Source: JBBCJT01 sp037190665
GTDB taxonomy: Bacteria > Pseudomonadota > Alphaproteobacteria > Acetobacterales > Acetobacteraceae
Direction of reading: 5' to 3'
Length of the DNA stretch: 29,846 bases
Assembly (NCBI GenBank): GCA_037190665.1
Contig: JBBCJT010000133.1
Span: 1 to 29,846, forward strand
The translations under genes were made by a program, and so were the position numbers. Positions 7,504-15,356 of this stretch are shown here, in pieces (within the stretch, counting starts at the first letter, position 1; each line of letters starts with the position of its first letter). The notes below the pieces were generated by a model. It had not been told where the DNA came from. It searched no databases and saw only the letters and a program-made list of their open reading frames with translations.

Positions 7504-8571
7504 ATGGATACGAGCGTTGCGACACAGCCGACGAAGATGGATGTCTTCCTCGGCCGCATGCTGGACGACATGGGTGCTGCGGCCGCCGGCGCGCTGGTGC
7601 TGGTGGGCGACCGGCTCGGCCTGTTCACGACACTGGCCGGGATCGGCCCCTGCGACGCGGCCGGGCTGGCGCGCGCGGCGAAGACGCAGCCGCGCCTGAC
7701 ATCGGAATGGCTCGCCGCGATGGCGGCCTCCGGCTACGTCACGCTGGCGGACGGGAAGTACTCGCTCTCACCCGAACAGCAGGCGGTGTTCGCCGACGAG
7801 CAGGGCCCCGCCTTCCTCGCCGGCTTCTTCGACGTCGCCGCCGCCTGCTGGCGCGATGAGCCGAAGCTGACCGCCGCCTTCCGCGCGGACGGCAAGCTCG
7901 GCTGGCACGAGCACGATGTCTGCCTGTTCCGCGGCACGGAGCGGTTCTTCCGCACCAGCTACCGCCATCATCTGGTGCAGGAATGGCTGCCGGCGCTGGA
8001 AGGCGTGGTCGCGCGGCTCGAGGCAGGTGCCACGGTCGCCGACGTGGGCTGCGGCCACGGCGCCTCCACCATCCTGATGGCGCAGGCCTTCCCCGCCTCG
8101 CGCTTCATCGGCTGGGACTATCACGGCGCGTCCATCGAGACCGCACGGCGCACGGCCGAACGCGCGGGGCTCGCGAACACGCGCTTCGAGGTCGCCACCG
8201 CGCAGGATTTCCCTGTGGAGGACGGCGGCTACGACCTGATCGCGTTCTTCGACTGCCTGCACGACATGGGCGACCCGATTGGCGCGGCCCGCCGCGCGCG
8301 CGAGGTGCTGAAGCCCGACGGCACGCTGATGGTGGTGGAGCCGATGGCCCGCGACCGGCTGGAGGACAACCTCAACCCGGTCGGGCGCATCTACTACGCG
8401 GCGTCCACGCTGATCTGCACGCCGGCCTCGCTGTCGCAGGACGGCCAGGCGGGGCTGGGCGCGCAGGCGGGCCCCGCGCGGCTGACGAAGGTGCTGCAGG
8501 ACGGCGGGTTCGGCCGCGTGCGCGTCGCGGTCGAAACGCCGTTCAACATCATCCTCGAAGCGAGGCCATGA
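7504..8571 (+). CDS. Class I SAM-dependent methyltransferase with Rv2258c-like winged-helix N-terminus
   Basis: A 355-residue cytosolic methyltransferase. The N-terminal part (about 25-95: VGDRLGLFTTLAG, LTSEWLAAMAASGYV) looks like the winged-helix dimerisation domain of the Rv2258c-type family. The catalytic domain has SAM motif I VADVGCGHGAST (178-189), an acidic segment FIGWDYH after beta 2, and AFFDCLHDMGDP before the late strand KPDGTLMVVEP. The methyl acceptor of this family is mostly unknown; a small molecule is usual. Ribosome binding site AAGGGAGG lies 9 bases before the ATG at 7504. It follows the LuxR-fusion regulator with a 115-base gap that contains a palindrome, which suggests a regulator-target pair. 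Its last 23 bases overlap the end of the convergent hydratase-family gene. Confidence 0.85.
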   Translation: MDTSVATQPTKMDVFLGRMLDDMGAAAAGALVLVGDRLGLFTTLAGIGPCDAAGLARAAKTQPRLTSEWLAAMAASGYVTLADGKYSLSPEQQAVFADEQGPAFLAGFFDVAAACWRDEPKLTAAFRADGKLGWHEHDVCLFRGTERFFRTSYRHHLVQEWLPALEGVVARLEAGATVADVGCGHGASTILMAQAFPASRFIGWDYHGASIETARRTAERAGLANTRFEVATAQDFPVEDGGYDLIAFFDCLHDMGDPIGAARRAREVLKPDGTLMVVEPMARDRLEDNLNPVGRIYYAASTLICTPASLSQDGQAGLGAQAGPARLTKVLQDGGFGRVRVAVETPFNIILEARP

Positions 8572-9556
8572 TCCCGCGGGTCGCCTCGTGATCCGGGGCG
8601 ACCCATTTCGGGTTGCGGTCCTTGTCCACGACCATGGCGCGGACCCCTTCGGCGAAATCGGGGTGGAACATCACCGTGCGCGTCAGCGCGAGCTCCGCCT
8701 CCAGCGCCTGCCGCAGCGTGCGGTCCGCGCCCGCGCGCAGCAGCGCGAAGGTCCAGCGCAGCGAGGACGGTGACATCGTATCGAGCGTGGCGAGCTGGGC
8801 ATTCGCCCACTCGCCGCCCTCGGCCGCCAGCGCGGCGCGGATGGCATCGAGGCTCTCCGCGCCGAAGCAGCGGTCGATCGCCGCACGCATCCCGGCAAGG
8901 CCGCTCTCCGGCACCGGGGCCGCGAGCGCGCCCAGCACGCCGGGCCCGTCCGCGGCCAGTGCCGCGGCAACGCCGGACAGCCGCTCGCGCGGCACGAAAT
9001 GCGTGGCGATGCCGGCATGGACCGCGTCCGCGCCCTGGATGCGCGCGCCGGTCAGCCCCATCCACATCCCGACCGCGCCGGGCAGGCGCGGCAGGAAGAA
9101 GCTCGCGCCGATATCGGGGAACAGGCCGATGGCGGTCTCCGGCATCGCGTACAGCGCGTGCTCCGTGGTCACGCGATACGTGCCATGGATCGAAACGCCG
9201 AGGCCGCCGCCCATGCAGATGCCGTCGATCAGCGCGACATAGGGCTTCGGATAGGTCGCGATCGCCTCGTTCAGCCCGTACTCGTCGCGGAAGAAGGTCT
9301 CGATCGCCGCCGCATCGCCTTCCATCGCGAGCTTGCGCCCCTCGCGGATGTCGCCGCCGGCGCAGAAGGCGCGGCCGCCCTCGCCCTCGATCGTCACCGC
9401 ATGCACGTGCGGATCGTCGCGCCATGCCTCCAGCGCGCGGCGGATCGCGAGGATCATGCCGTGATCGAGCGCGTTCAGCGCCTTGGGCCGGCTCATCACG
9501 ATCCGTCCCACCCGTCCGCACCGCTCGGCGCGAACCGTCGTTTCCATATCGGCCAT
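8549..9556 (-). CDS. 3-hydroxyisobutyryl-CoA hydrolase-like enoyl-CoA hydratase/isomerase family protein
   Basis: A 335-residue crotonase-fold enzyme. The oxyanion-hole segment FCAGGDIR (64-71) and the stretch MPETAIGLFPDIG (138-150), with Glu140 and Asp148 at the positions used by human HIBCH, point to 3-hydroxyisobutyryl-CoA hydrolase rather than a true hydratase. That enzyme releases 3-hydroxyisobutyrate in valine breakdown. The C-terminal motif DKDRNPKW is also typical of HIBCH. ATG starts exist at 9556 and 9547 (MET); both are possible. The 3' end overlaps the methyltransferase tail by 23 bases. No other valine-degradation genes are adjacent, so it stands alone here. Confidence 0.88.
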   Translation of the reverse strand: MADMETTVRAERCGRVGRIVMSRPKALNALDHGMILAIRRALEAWRDDPHVHAVTIEGEGGRAFCAGGDIREGRKLAMEGDAAAIETFFRDEYGLNEAIATYPKPYVALIDGICMGGGLGVSIHGTYRVTTEHALYAMPETAIGLFPDIGASFFLPRLPGAVGMWMGLTGARIQGADAVHAGIATHFVPRERLSGVAAALAADGPGVLGALAAPVPESGLAGMRAAIDRCFGAESLDAIRAALAAEGGEWANAQLATLDTMSPSSLRWTFALLRAGADRTLRQALEAELALTRTVMFHPDFAEGVRAMVVDKDRNPKWVAPDHEATRGIMASLRG

Positions 9557-9706
9557 GCCGCGCCGCTAGCATCGCCGCAGGCCGGAATCCAGCCACGCCG
9601 CAGCACAACCGGTGGTCGCGGGGCCGGCCGCCGTTTCGTGTCGGCTACGCTTGCGCTCGCGCTCCGGTTTCTTACGCTGGCCCGAACAGAAAGCCGGGAG
9701 CGAGCG
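9557..9706. promoter_or_regulatory. Divergent intergenic region
   Basis: These 150 bases lie between the starts of the HIBCH-like gene and the secreted protein gene and must contain their promoters. The ribosome binding site of the secreted protein (GGGAG, 9696-9700) is visible; promoter elements could not be read with confidence. Confidence 0.35.
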
Positions 9707-11176
9707 ATGGAGCCACATGTCTGTCCGGACCCTGCCCCTTGGGCCCGCCGCAGGGCACGGACGCTCCGTGCCGGGCTGGTCGCGGCGGGCTGCCTGCTCG
9801 CGCTGCCGGGGATGGCCCTCGCGCAGCTCCGGTCCCCCTCCTGCCCGGACCTCACCGCCTGGGCCACCAGCGTCAACCTGAACGACCGCTGGTCGCCCAA
9901 CGGCTTCGGCCCGTCCGCCCATCCGCTGCCGGCGCGCTTCTTCACGCCCGAGACGGCGGCGCTGTTCGGCAAGCCGCTGCTGGACTGGTCGCAGGACGAC
10001 ATCAAGACGGCCACCGCCGCGATCCAGGCCTGCGGCGCCGAGGCGCAGCAGCAGCGCCGCGCGACCGACCGCCAGGTGCTCAACCGCGCATGGTCGGCGC
10101 TGTCCGGCCTGCTCGGCCGGTATCTCGCCGCGGTCGAGACGGCGCAGAAGCAGATCGCGACCGCGAACGAGGCATTGGCCACGGCCCCCGCCTCCCTCGC
10201 CCAGCTCGGCTTCGATTCCGCGCTGGCGCGGCTGGCCGACGACCGGCAGGCGATCTCGCGGCTCGGCCAGCTCGCCGGGCCGCTGCCGCCGGGTGCGGCG
10301 CAGCCGGCCCGCGCCCTGATCGGCGCGCTGCGGGAACTGCCGGCCCCCGTGCTCGACGCCGCCGTCCGCCAGCCCGCCGCCCAGCGCGTGACGGTGAAGC
10401 GGGATGCGGTGCGGGACGCGGTGCTGAGGGACATCGCCACGACGCCGGCCGGCCCGCAGGGGCTCGTCCAGCTCGACCGGATGGGGCAGGCGCTGCGTGC
10501 CGAGGCGGTCTTCACCGATGCCGACCGCGCCGCCTTCACCCTGGCGCTGACCGAACGGCGCGGCGCGATCGCGGAGGAGATCTCGGTGGCGCTGATCGCG
10601 CAGATCGCCGCAGCACCGGTCGCAGCACCGGAAGGCTTCGTCCATATCGACCGGGCGACCGACGACAGGCTGCTGCGGCTGCTGCCGCCGCCCACGGCGG
10701 CGAAGGTGCGCGATGCGGCGGCCCGGGCCCGCAAGGACGTGGCCGACAAGCTGTTCGACGCCACGAAGGCCCAGCTCGCCGCCCTGCCCGCGACCGATGA
10801 CTCGCTCGACCAGATCGAGGACCACATCCTGCCCGCGATCGCGTCCTGGCCGGCCTCCGCGGGGGCGGAGAAGGCCCGCTTCATCGAGGCCGCGAACGGG
10901 CGCAAGGCGGCGATCCTGGAAGCGGTGAACCGGGCCGAGGCCGGACCGATGCGCGGCCGCGTCTATGAAGCCCCGGGCGGGTTCGGCAAGCTGGAATTCG
11001 TCGATCGCAGCCGGGTGGTCTTCACCGTCGGCGACCAGTCCCGCGCGGGCACCTACGAGGAACAGCGCGACGGGCGCATCTTCGTCACCATCCCTCCGGA
11101 CGGGACGCTGGTGCTGACGCGGGAGGGCGCGCGGCTGACGGGTGCGGGCGCGCCGCTGAAGCGCGTGAAGAAGTAG
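9707..11176 (+). CDS. Secreted protein of unknown function
   Basis: A 489-residue protein that I do not recognise. It has an Arg-rich N-terminus (RRRARTLRAG) and a hydrophobic core ending in GMALAQ, so a signal peptide cut after Ala39 is likely. The mature part starts with SCPDLTAW; Cys46 and a second Cys near residue 108 (IQACGAEAQ) may form a disulfide. The middle (about 115-415) is rich in Ala, Arg, Asp and Leu and looks mostly helical. The last about 70 residues (from GRVYEAPGGFGKLEFVDRS) look beta-rich and may be a separate small domain. GGGAG six bases upstream supports ATG 9707; an open frame further upstream lacks a better start. It stands alone between divergent and downstream genes. 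A periplasmic location is inferred; no enzyme motif was found. Confidence 0.8.
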   Translation: MEPHVCPDPAPWARRRARTLRAGLVAAGCLLALPGMALAQLRSPSCPDLTAWATSVNLNDRWSPNGFGPSAHPLPARFFTPETAALFGKPLLDWSQDDIKTATAAIQACGAEAQQQRRATDRQVLNRAWSALSGLLGRYLAAVETAQKQIATANEALATAPASLAQLGFDSALARLADDRQAISRLGQLAGPLPPGAAQPARALIGALRELPAPVLDAAVRQPAAQRVTVKRDAVRDAVLRDIATTPAGPQGLVQLDRMGQALRAEAVFTDADRAAFTLALTERRGAIAEEISVALIAQIAAAPVAAPEGFVHIDRATDDRLLRLLPPPTAAKVRDAAARARKDVADKLFDATKAQLAALPATDDSLDQIEDHILPAIASWPASAGAEKARFIEAANGRKAAILEAVNRAEAGPMRGRVYEAPGGFGKLEFVDRSRVVFTVGDQSRAGTYEEQRDGRIFVTIPPDGTLVLTREGARLTGAGAPLKRVKK

Positions 11177-11193
11177 GGTAGGCGCGGGCCGCC

Positions 11194-11216
11194 GGCGGCG
11201 TCGCCGCCTTCCTTCC
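11194..11216 (+). terminator. Possible terminator of the secreted protein gene
   Basis: GGCGGC-GTC-GCCGCC forms a perfect 6-bp stem 18 bases after the stop codon, followed by the pyrimidine run TTCCTTCC. It has the shape of an intrinsic terminator but with a weak T content. Confidence 0.35.
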
Positions 11217-11241
11217 CGGCAGCCGCGCGTCCTACATCAGC

Positions 11242-11271
11242 GGGTCCGCCTTCCGCATGGATGGCGGACCC
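11242..11271. promoter_or_regulatory. 9-bp inverted repeat upstream of the RraA-family gene
   Basis: GGGTCCGCC at 11242-11250 is matched by GGCGGACCC at 11263-11271, separated by 12 bases and about 40 bases before the start of the RraA-family gene. It could be an operator for that gene or a hairpin in its leader. Confidence 0.35.
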
Positions 11272-11309
11272 CTCGCCCCTGCGTCCGAACGACAACCGGA
11301 AGGCCCGCC

Positions 11310-12029
11310 ATGCCGACTGAAGTCCAGCCGCTCGACCCGGCCATCGCGGAGACACTGTCCCGCATCTCCACCGCCACCCTGACGACGGTCCTGCTGAAGA
11401 AGGGCCTGCGCAACGTCTGGATGCGCGGCACCAGGCCGCTGCAGCCGGGCCAGAAGCGGCTGGTCGGCCGCGCCTTCACCCTGCGCTTCGTGCCCGCGCG
11501 CGAGGACCTTGCGACGCCGGCGAGCTGGTCGAACCCGATCTCCACCCGCACCGCGATCGAGGCGATGCCGCCGGGCGTGATCGCGGTGGCCGATGCGATG
11601 GGCGTGACCTCGGCCGGCATCTTCGGCGACATCCTCTGCGCGCGGATGGCGAAGCGCCGGGTCGCCGCGCTGATCACCGACGGGGTGATGCGCGACGCCG
11701 CCGGCGTGAAGGCCACGGGCCTGCCGGTCTGGTGCCAGGGCGCGGCCGCGCCACCGTCCGTCGCCGGCCTCACCTTCATCAATTGGCAGGAGCCGATCGG
11801 CTGCGGCGGCGTCGCGGTCTTCCCCAACGACGTGGTGGTGGTGGACGACGACGGCGCGGTGCTGATCCCGCAGGACCTGCTGGCGGAGGTCACCGCGCTG
11901 GCCGAGGAGCAGGAGGCGCAGGAATCCTGGATCATGGGCGAGGTGGAGAACGGCGCCGCCCTGCCCGGCCTGTATCCGCCCAACGCCGAGAACAAGGCGC
12001 GCTACGAGGCCAGCCGACGGAAGCCCTGA
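11310..12029 (+). CDS. RraA-family protein (HMG aldolase / dimethylmenaquinone methyltransferase-like fold)
   Basis: A 239-residue cytosolic protein of the RraA fold. This family includes the RNase E regulator RraA and class II aldolases acting on 4-hydroxy-4-methyl-2-oxoglutarate or oxaloacetate. The signature is clear: GDILCARMAKRRVAALITDGVMRDAAG region, with Asp107 after Gly106, and Asp124, Arg128 and Asp129 at the positions used for metal and substrate binding in HMG aldolases. The C-terminal GGVAVFPNDVVVVDDD is also typical. Conservation of the Arg-Asp pair favours an aldolase-type enzyme over a pure RNase E inhibitor. GGAAGG lies about 6 bases before ATG 11310. It has no co-directional partner; the next gene converges. 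The old label menG-like methyltransferase is a historical misnomer for this fold. Confidence 0.85.
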   Translation: MPTEVQPLDPAIAETLSRISTATLTTVLLKKGLRNVWMRGTRPLQPGQKRLVGRAFTLRFVPAREDLATPASWSNPISTRTAIEAMPPGVIAVADAMGVTSAGIFGDILCARMAKRRVAALITDGVMRDAAGVKATGLPVWCQGAAAPPSVAGLTFINWQEPIGCGGVAVFPNDVVVVDDDGAVLIPQDLLAEVTALAEEQEAQESWIMGEVENGAALPGLYPPNAENKARYEASRRKP

Positions 12030-12038
12030 AACGCGATC

Positions 12039-12074
12039 CGCCCGCCTGCACAGGAGCGCCTGTGCGGGCGGGCG
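12039..12074. terminator. 16-bp-stem hairpin between convergent genes (bidirectional terminator candidate)
   Basis: 12039-12054 pairs with 12059-12074 (16 bp, one G-T pair) around the loop AGCG. It starts 10 bases after the RraA-family stop and lies before the end of the convergent OsmC gene, so it is placed to stop transcription from both sides. It lacks T-runs, as is common in GC-rich genomes. Confidence 0.55.
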
Positions 12075-12126
12075 CGATGGCGCGGCGGCGACCGGGCGGG
12101 CGAACCTGCTCCGGCCGCCTGTCCCG

Positions 12127-12552
12127 TCAGCCTTCCAGCGTCGCGTCCAGCGTGATCTCCGCCTTGAACAGCTTGCTGACCGGGCAATTGGCCTTCGCCT
12201 TGCCCGCAAGCTCCTCGAACTTCGCCTTGTCCGTGCCGGGGATCCTCGCCTTCAGCGTCAGGTGGATCTTCGTGATGGCGAAGCCGCTGTCGAGCTTCTC
12301 CAGCGTGACGTCGGCGCGCGTCTCCATGCGCTCCGCCGTCAGCCCCGCCTCACCCAGGATCAACGACAGCGCCATGGTGAAGCAGCCCGCATGCGCCGCC
12401 CCGATCAGCTCCTCGGGGTTGCTGCCGGGCTTGCCCTCGAAGCGGGCGGCGAAGCCGTAGGGATAGTCCTTCAGCGCGCCCGAAGCGGTGGACAGCGCGC
12501 CCTTCCCGTCCTTCAGCCCGCCCTGCCAGACAGCCGAACCATGGGTCTTCAT
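12127..12552 (-). CDS. osmC: OsmC family peroxiredoxin
   Basis: A 141-residue cytosolic thiol peroxidase that reduces organic hydroperoxides and is often induced by osmotic or oxidative stress. The two reactive cysteines are present: Cys57 (HAGCFTM) and Cys123 (ANCPVSK), with the expected spacing and full family length. Arg37 and Glu48 lie where the family has active-site residues. AGGAG precedes the ATG at 12552. The gene starts only 28 bases after the end of the upstream solute-binding protein on the same strand, so it may be read through from that gene or have its own promoter inside it. OsmC rather than Ohr is favoured by the short N-terminus and the SVKHGSAVWQGGLK-like opening. Confidence 0.9.
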   Translation of the reverse strand: MKTHGSAVWQGGLKDGKGALSTASGALKDYPYGFAARFEGKPGSNPEELIGAAHAGCFTMALSLILGEAGLTAERMETRADVTLEKLDSGFAITKIHLTLKARIPGTDKAKFEELAGKAKANCPVSKLFKAEITLDATLEG

Positions 12553-12580
12553 CGCTTCTCCTTTCCTTGCCGTTCGCGAC

Positions 12581-14158
12581 CTACGCGGGGCGGACGCCCC
12601 ACGGATAGGTCATCGATCCCTTCGGAACGTCCGTGATGGTCCGACGGTACGCGGTGCGCGCGAAGAACTGACCGAGCGGGATCGTGGCCACGTCATCCTG
12701 CGCCAGCTTGTTGATCTCGTCCGCCAGCGACTTCTGCTTCGCCGCATCGGCCTCATCGAACCAGGCCTGCACGAGTTCCCGCATCTTCGCGCTGTCGTAC
12801 CAGCCGAACCAGCCGGTCGCGCCGTCGCCCTTCACCAGCGAGCTGACCGCCGGGTTCAGGTAGGCGAGCGAGGAGCCGAAGGTGTGGAAGATGCTCCAGC
12901 CGCCGCGCTCGACCGGCTCCTTGCTCACGCGGCGCTGCACCACGGTGCCCCAGTCGGTCTCCGCCAGTTCGATGTTCATGCCGAGCCGGCGCAGCACGTC
13001 CGCCGTGATCTGGCCGTGCGGGGCGATCAGCGGGAAGTCGGTGGGGTTGATGATCACCACCTTCTCGCCGTTATAACCGGACGCGGCGAGCGCGGCCTTG
13101 GCGCGGTCGAGGTTGCGCGGCGCGCGCGCGAGTTCCGACAAATCCTCCGTGCCGTAGGGCGTGCCGCACGGGAACAGGCTGCGGCACTCGCGCCAGACCG
13201 ACTGGTCGTCGCCCAGCGTGGCGCGCATGTAGTCTTCCTGCACCACCGCCAGCGCCACCGCCTGGCGCACCTTCACGTTGTTGAACGGCGGCTGCGCGTG
13301 GTTCAGCCGCATGATGCTCATCAGCCCCGCCGGGTTGAGCACCTCGATCGCGATCTGACGGTTGCGCTGCAGCGTCGGGATCAGGTCCGACAGCGGCTGG
13401 TCGATCCAGTCGATCTCGCCGTTCTGCAGCGCCGCCGACGCGGTCGCCGGATCGGGCAGGATCTGCCATTCGATGCGCGGGAAATGCGGCACCTTGCCGC
13501 CCGACGCCCAGTCGCCCGGCTCGTTGCGCGGCTTGTAGGCCTCGTTGCGCGTGTAGACGGTGCGGCTGCCGGACACGTACTCGCCCGGCACGAAGCGATA
13601 CGGGCCGGAGCCGATCACCTCGGTGACCTGCGTGTTCGCGTCCGTCTTGGCGAGGCGTTCCGGCATGACGAAGGGAACGTTCGCATCGGGCTTGGCGAGC
13701 GCGTCCAGCAGCAGCGGGAACGGCCTGGTCAGCCGGATCTCCACCGTGCGGTCGTCGCTCGCGCCCCAGCGCTCGACGGCGCGGGCGAGGATCTGGCCGA
13801 ACGGATCGCGCTTGGACCAGCGTTCCAGCGACGCCGCGCAATCCTGCGCGCGCACCGGCGTGCCGTCATGGAAGGCGAGGCCCTCGCGCAGCTTGATCGT
13901 CCAGACGCGGCCGTTATCGCTGGTGGACGCGCCCTCGGCCATCTGCGGCTGCGGCTTCTGCGCGCCGTTCACGGCGAACAGCGTGTCGTAGACGTGATAG
14001 CCGTGCATCTGGGTCACGATCGCCGTGCTCCAGATCGGGTCGAGCGTCGTCAGGTTCGCCTGCGGCACGAAACGCAGCGTGGCCGTGCGGGCCGGCTGGG
14101 CGATGGCAGGTGCGGCGAGGCCCGCCGCGGTGGCGGCCAGCAGCGTGCGGCGTTTCAT
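12581..14158 (-). CDS. ABC transporter substrate-binding protein, family 5, with Tat-like signal
   Basis: A 525-residue periplasmic binding protein of the dipeptide/oligopeptide type. The signal peptide MKRRTLLAATAAGLAAPAIA has a twin arginine at 3-4 and suggests export by Tat. Family-5 features follow: LTTLDPIWS, VYDTLFAVN and IKLREGLAFHDGTPVRAQD near residue 100, and the late motif IPLGQFFARTAYR. The ATG at 14158 has GGGGGAG about 7 bases upstream; a start at 14215 would put 19 residues before the signal. No permease or ATPase genes are adjacent, so its transporter is elsewhere. It is only distantly similar to the other family-5 protein in this window (different signal type and little shared sequence). 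Ligand unknown. Confidence 0.9.
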   Translation of the reverse strand: MKRRTLLAATAAGLAAPAIAQPARTATLRFVPQANLTTLDPIWSTAIVTQMHGYHVYDTLFAVNGAQKPQPQMAEGASTSDNGRVWTIKLREGLAFHDGTPVRAQDCAASLERWSKRDPFGQILARAVERWGASDDRTVEIRLTRPFPLLLDALAKPDANVPFVMPERLAKTDANTQVTEVIGSGPYRFVPGEYVSGSRTVYTRNEAYKPRNEPGDWASGGKVPHFPRIEWQILPDPATASAALQNGEIDWIDQPLSDLIPTLQRNRQIAIEVLNPAGLMSIMRLNHAQPPFNNVKVRQAVALAVVQEDYMRATLGDDQSVWRECRSLFPCGTPYGTEDLSELARAPRNLDRAKAALAASGYNGEKVVIINPTDFPLIAPHGQITADVLRRLGMNIELAETDWGTVVQRRVSKEPVERGGWSIFHTFGSSLAYLNPAVSSLVKGDGATGWFGWYDSAKMRELVQAWFDEADAAKQKSLADEINKLAQDDVATIPLGQFFARTAYRRTITDVPKGSMTYPWGVRPA

Positions 14159-14357
14159 GACGCGTCTCCCCCGGTGTTCGATGGGCGACGCTAGCACCGG
14201 ATCGGGCGCGGGCAAGCCGGCTTCGCCGTGTGGGCGAGGTCACAGTCGCAGGACCGCGTGGCCTGTAGGCCCCCGCGCATGAACACGCCCGCTTCCGCAC
14301 CGCCGTGCCTCTGGGCCGAGATGGCTCGCCGCTGGCTCGATGCCGGCGCGGCGCGCG
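14159..14357 (-). promoter_or_regulatory. Intergenic region upstream of the second solute-binding protein
   Basis: These 199 bases separate the small membrane protein gene from the solute-binding protein start and should hold the promoter of the latter. The ribosome binding site is clear; no operator or promoter could be assigned. A 36-codon frame on the plus strand (14279-14389) was judged to be chance. Confidence 0.35.
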
Positions 14358-14699
14358 CTACCGGCGCGAAGCCGTCCGCACGGCCCTGACCGCGAGCACG
14401 GCCGGGATCAGCCGGCGTGGGCGGCCTGTCGCGGGCGGGTCCTCGGGGCGGCCGATGCTCATGATCGCGGCCCCCATCTGGATGCTGCCGAAGGTCAGCC
14501 CGCAGCCCCACCACAGCAGCAGCGCCGGGCCGATCGTCAGCAGGTCCCGCAGCGGCTGCGGCCCCCACAGCCACATCGCGGCGACGAAGACGGCCGATGC
14601 CCCGAAGCCGACGATGGCGTGACGGAGGAGCATCCGCGGCAGCGGGTTCAGCACCGCTGCCGGCGTGTCGTCGTCCTGCCCGTCGATGCGTTCGGCCAT
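14358..14699 (-). CDS. Small two-helix membrane protein of unknown function
   Basis: A 113-residue protein with a polar N-terminus (MAERIDGQDDD), two hydrophobic segments (about 24-45 and 52-80, LLWWGCGLTFGSIQMGAAIM) and a basic C-terminus. It is probably an inner-membrane protein with both ends in the cytoplasm. The start at 14699 fits better than one 14 codons upstream that would add an Arg-rich leader. No family was recognised. Both flanking gaps are non-coding, so it appears to be a single gene. Confidence 0.6.
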   Translation of the reverse strand: MAERIDGQDDDTPAAVLNPLPRMLLRHAIVGFGASAVFVAAMWLWGPQPLRDLLTIGPALLLWWGCGLTFGSIQMGAAIMSIGRPEDPPATGRPRRLIPAVLAVRAVRTASRR

Positions 14700-14804
14700 G
14701 ACGAAAGCATCCGCCTGCGCTCTCCGCCGCGTCCAGCGCAAAAGTCGCGGGGCTCATGCCGGTCCGCGTGGCGGCTGGCGGGCAGAGGCTGCGCCGCAGC
14801 ACCC

Positions 14805-14831
14805 CCTTTCCCGCAGGCAGGAGAGGAAAGG
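14805..14831 (-). terminator. Hairpin after the chromate transporter genes
   Basis: CCTTTCC at 14805-14811 pairs with GGAAAGG at 14825-14831, right after the stop of the downstream CHR gene on the minus strand. The sequence resembles a decayed copy of the CCCTCTCCCGC/GGGAGAGG repeat seen near 3.4 kb. It may act as a terminator of the five-gene run. Confidence 0.4.
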
Positions 14832-15356
14832 TTAGACGGGCTGGAACGCGACCGCGCCGACCATGGCCGCGCCCACCAGCAGGAGCAGCAGGTTGATCCG
14901 CGTCGCCACCGACAGCAGCGCGACCGATGCCGTGATCGCGAGGCTGACCCAGGTGAGCGCCGCCGCCTCCGCGATCAGCACGCCGGCCGCGACGATCAGC
15001 CCGCCGACCACCGGCAGCAGCGCGGCGGCAAGCTGCTTGCGCCACGGCGCATCGCCGAAGCGCACCCAGCCGGCGGCGGCGAAGTAGGCGAGGATGGACG
15101 AGGGCACGAGCATGCCCGCGCTCGCGGCCAGCGCGCCGGCGATGCCCGCGACATGCAGCCCCACCAGCGCGACCACGAGGATGTTGGGGCCCGGCGCGCA
15201 CTGGGTCAGCGCGTAGTAGGACGCGAAGGTCGCCGGATCGAGCCAGCCTTGCGCCTCCGCCATGCGCTGCATGTCCGGCAGCACCGTCGCGCCGCCGCCG
15301 ACCGCGACCATCGAGAGCAGCATGAACCGCAGCGCGAGTTCGCCGAGCAGCGTCAT
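14832..15356 (-). CDS. Chromate transporter, half-size CHR protein (second subunit)
   Basis: A 174-residue membrane protein with one CHR domain and about five to six hydrophobic segments. CHR proteins export chromate or act on related anions at the inner membrane. Visible motifs are AVGGGATVLPDMQRM near the N-terminus and ALTQCAPGPNILVVALVG around 50-67; PGPN is a hallmark. Full-length ChrA has two such domains in about 400 residues; here each is a separate gene. The ATG at 15356 overlaps the stop of the first half (ATGA), so the two are made together and probably form a heterodimer. Real substrate (chromate or another oxyanion) is not shown. Confidence 0.87.
   Translation of the reverse strand: MTLLGELALRFMLLSMVAVGGGATVLPDMQRMAEAQGWLDPATFASYYALTQCAPGPNILVVALVGLHVAGIAGALAASAGMLVPSSILAYFAAAGWVRFGDAPWRKQLAAALLPVVGGLIVAAGVLIAEAAALTWVSLAITASVALLSVATRINLLLLLVGAAMVGAVAFQPV

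Noticed and set aside
14279..14389. 36-codon plus-strand frame before the second solute-binding protein
   Set aside because: No ribosome binding site, overlaps the end of the small membrane protein gene, and reads as low-complexity Ala/Arg-rich sequence.
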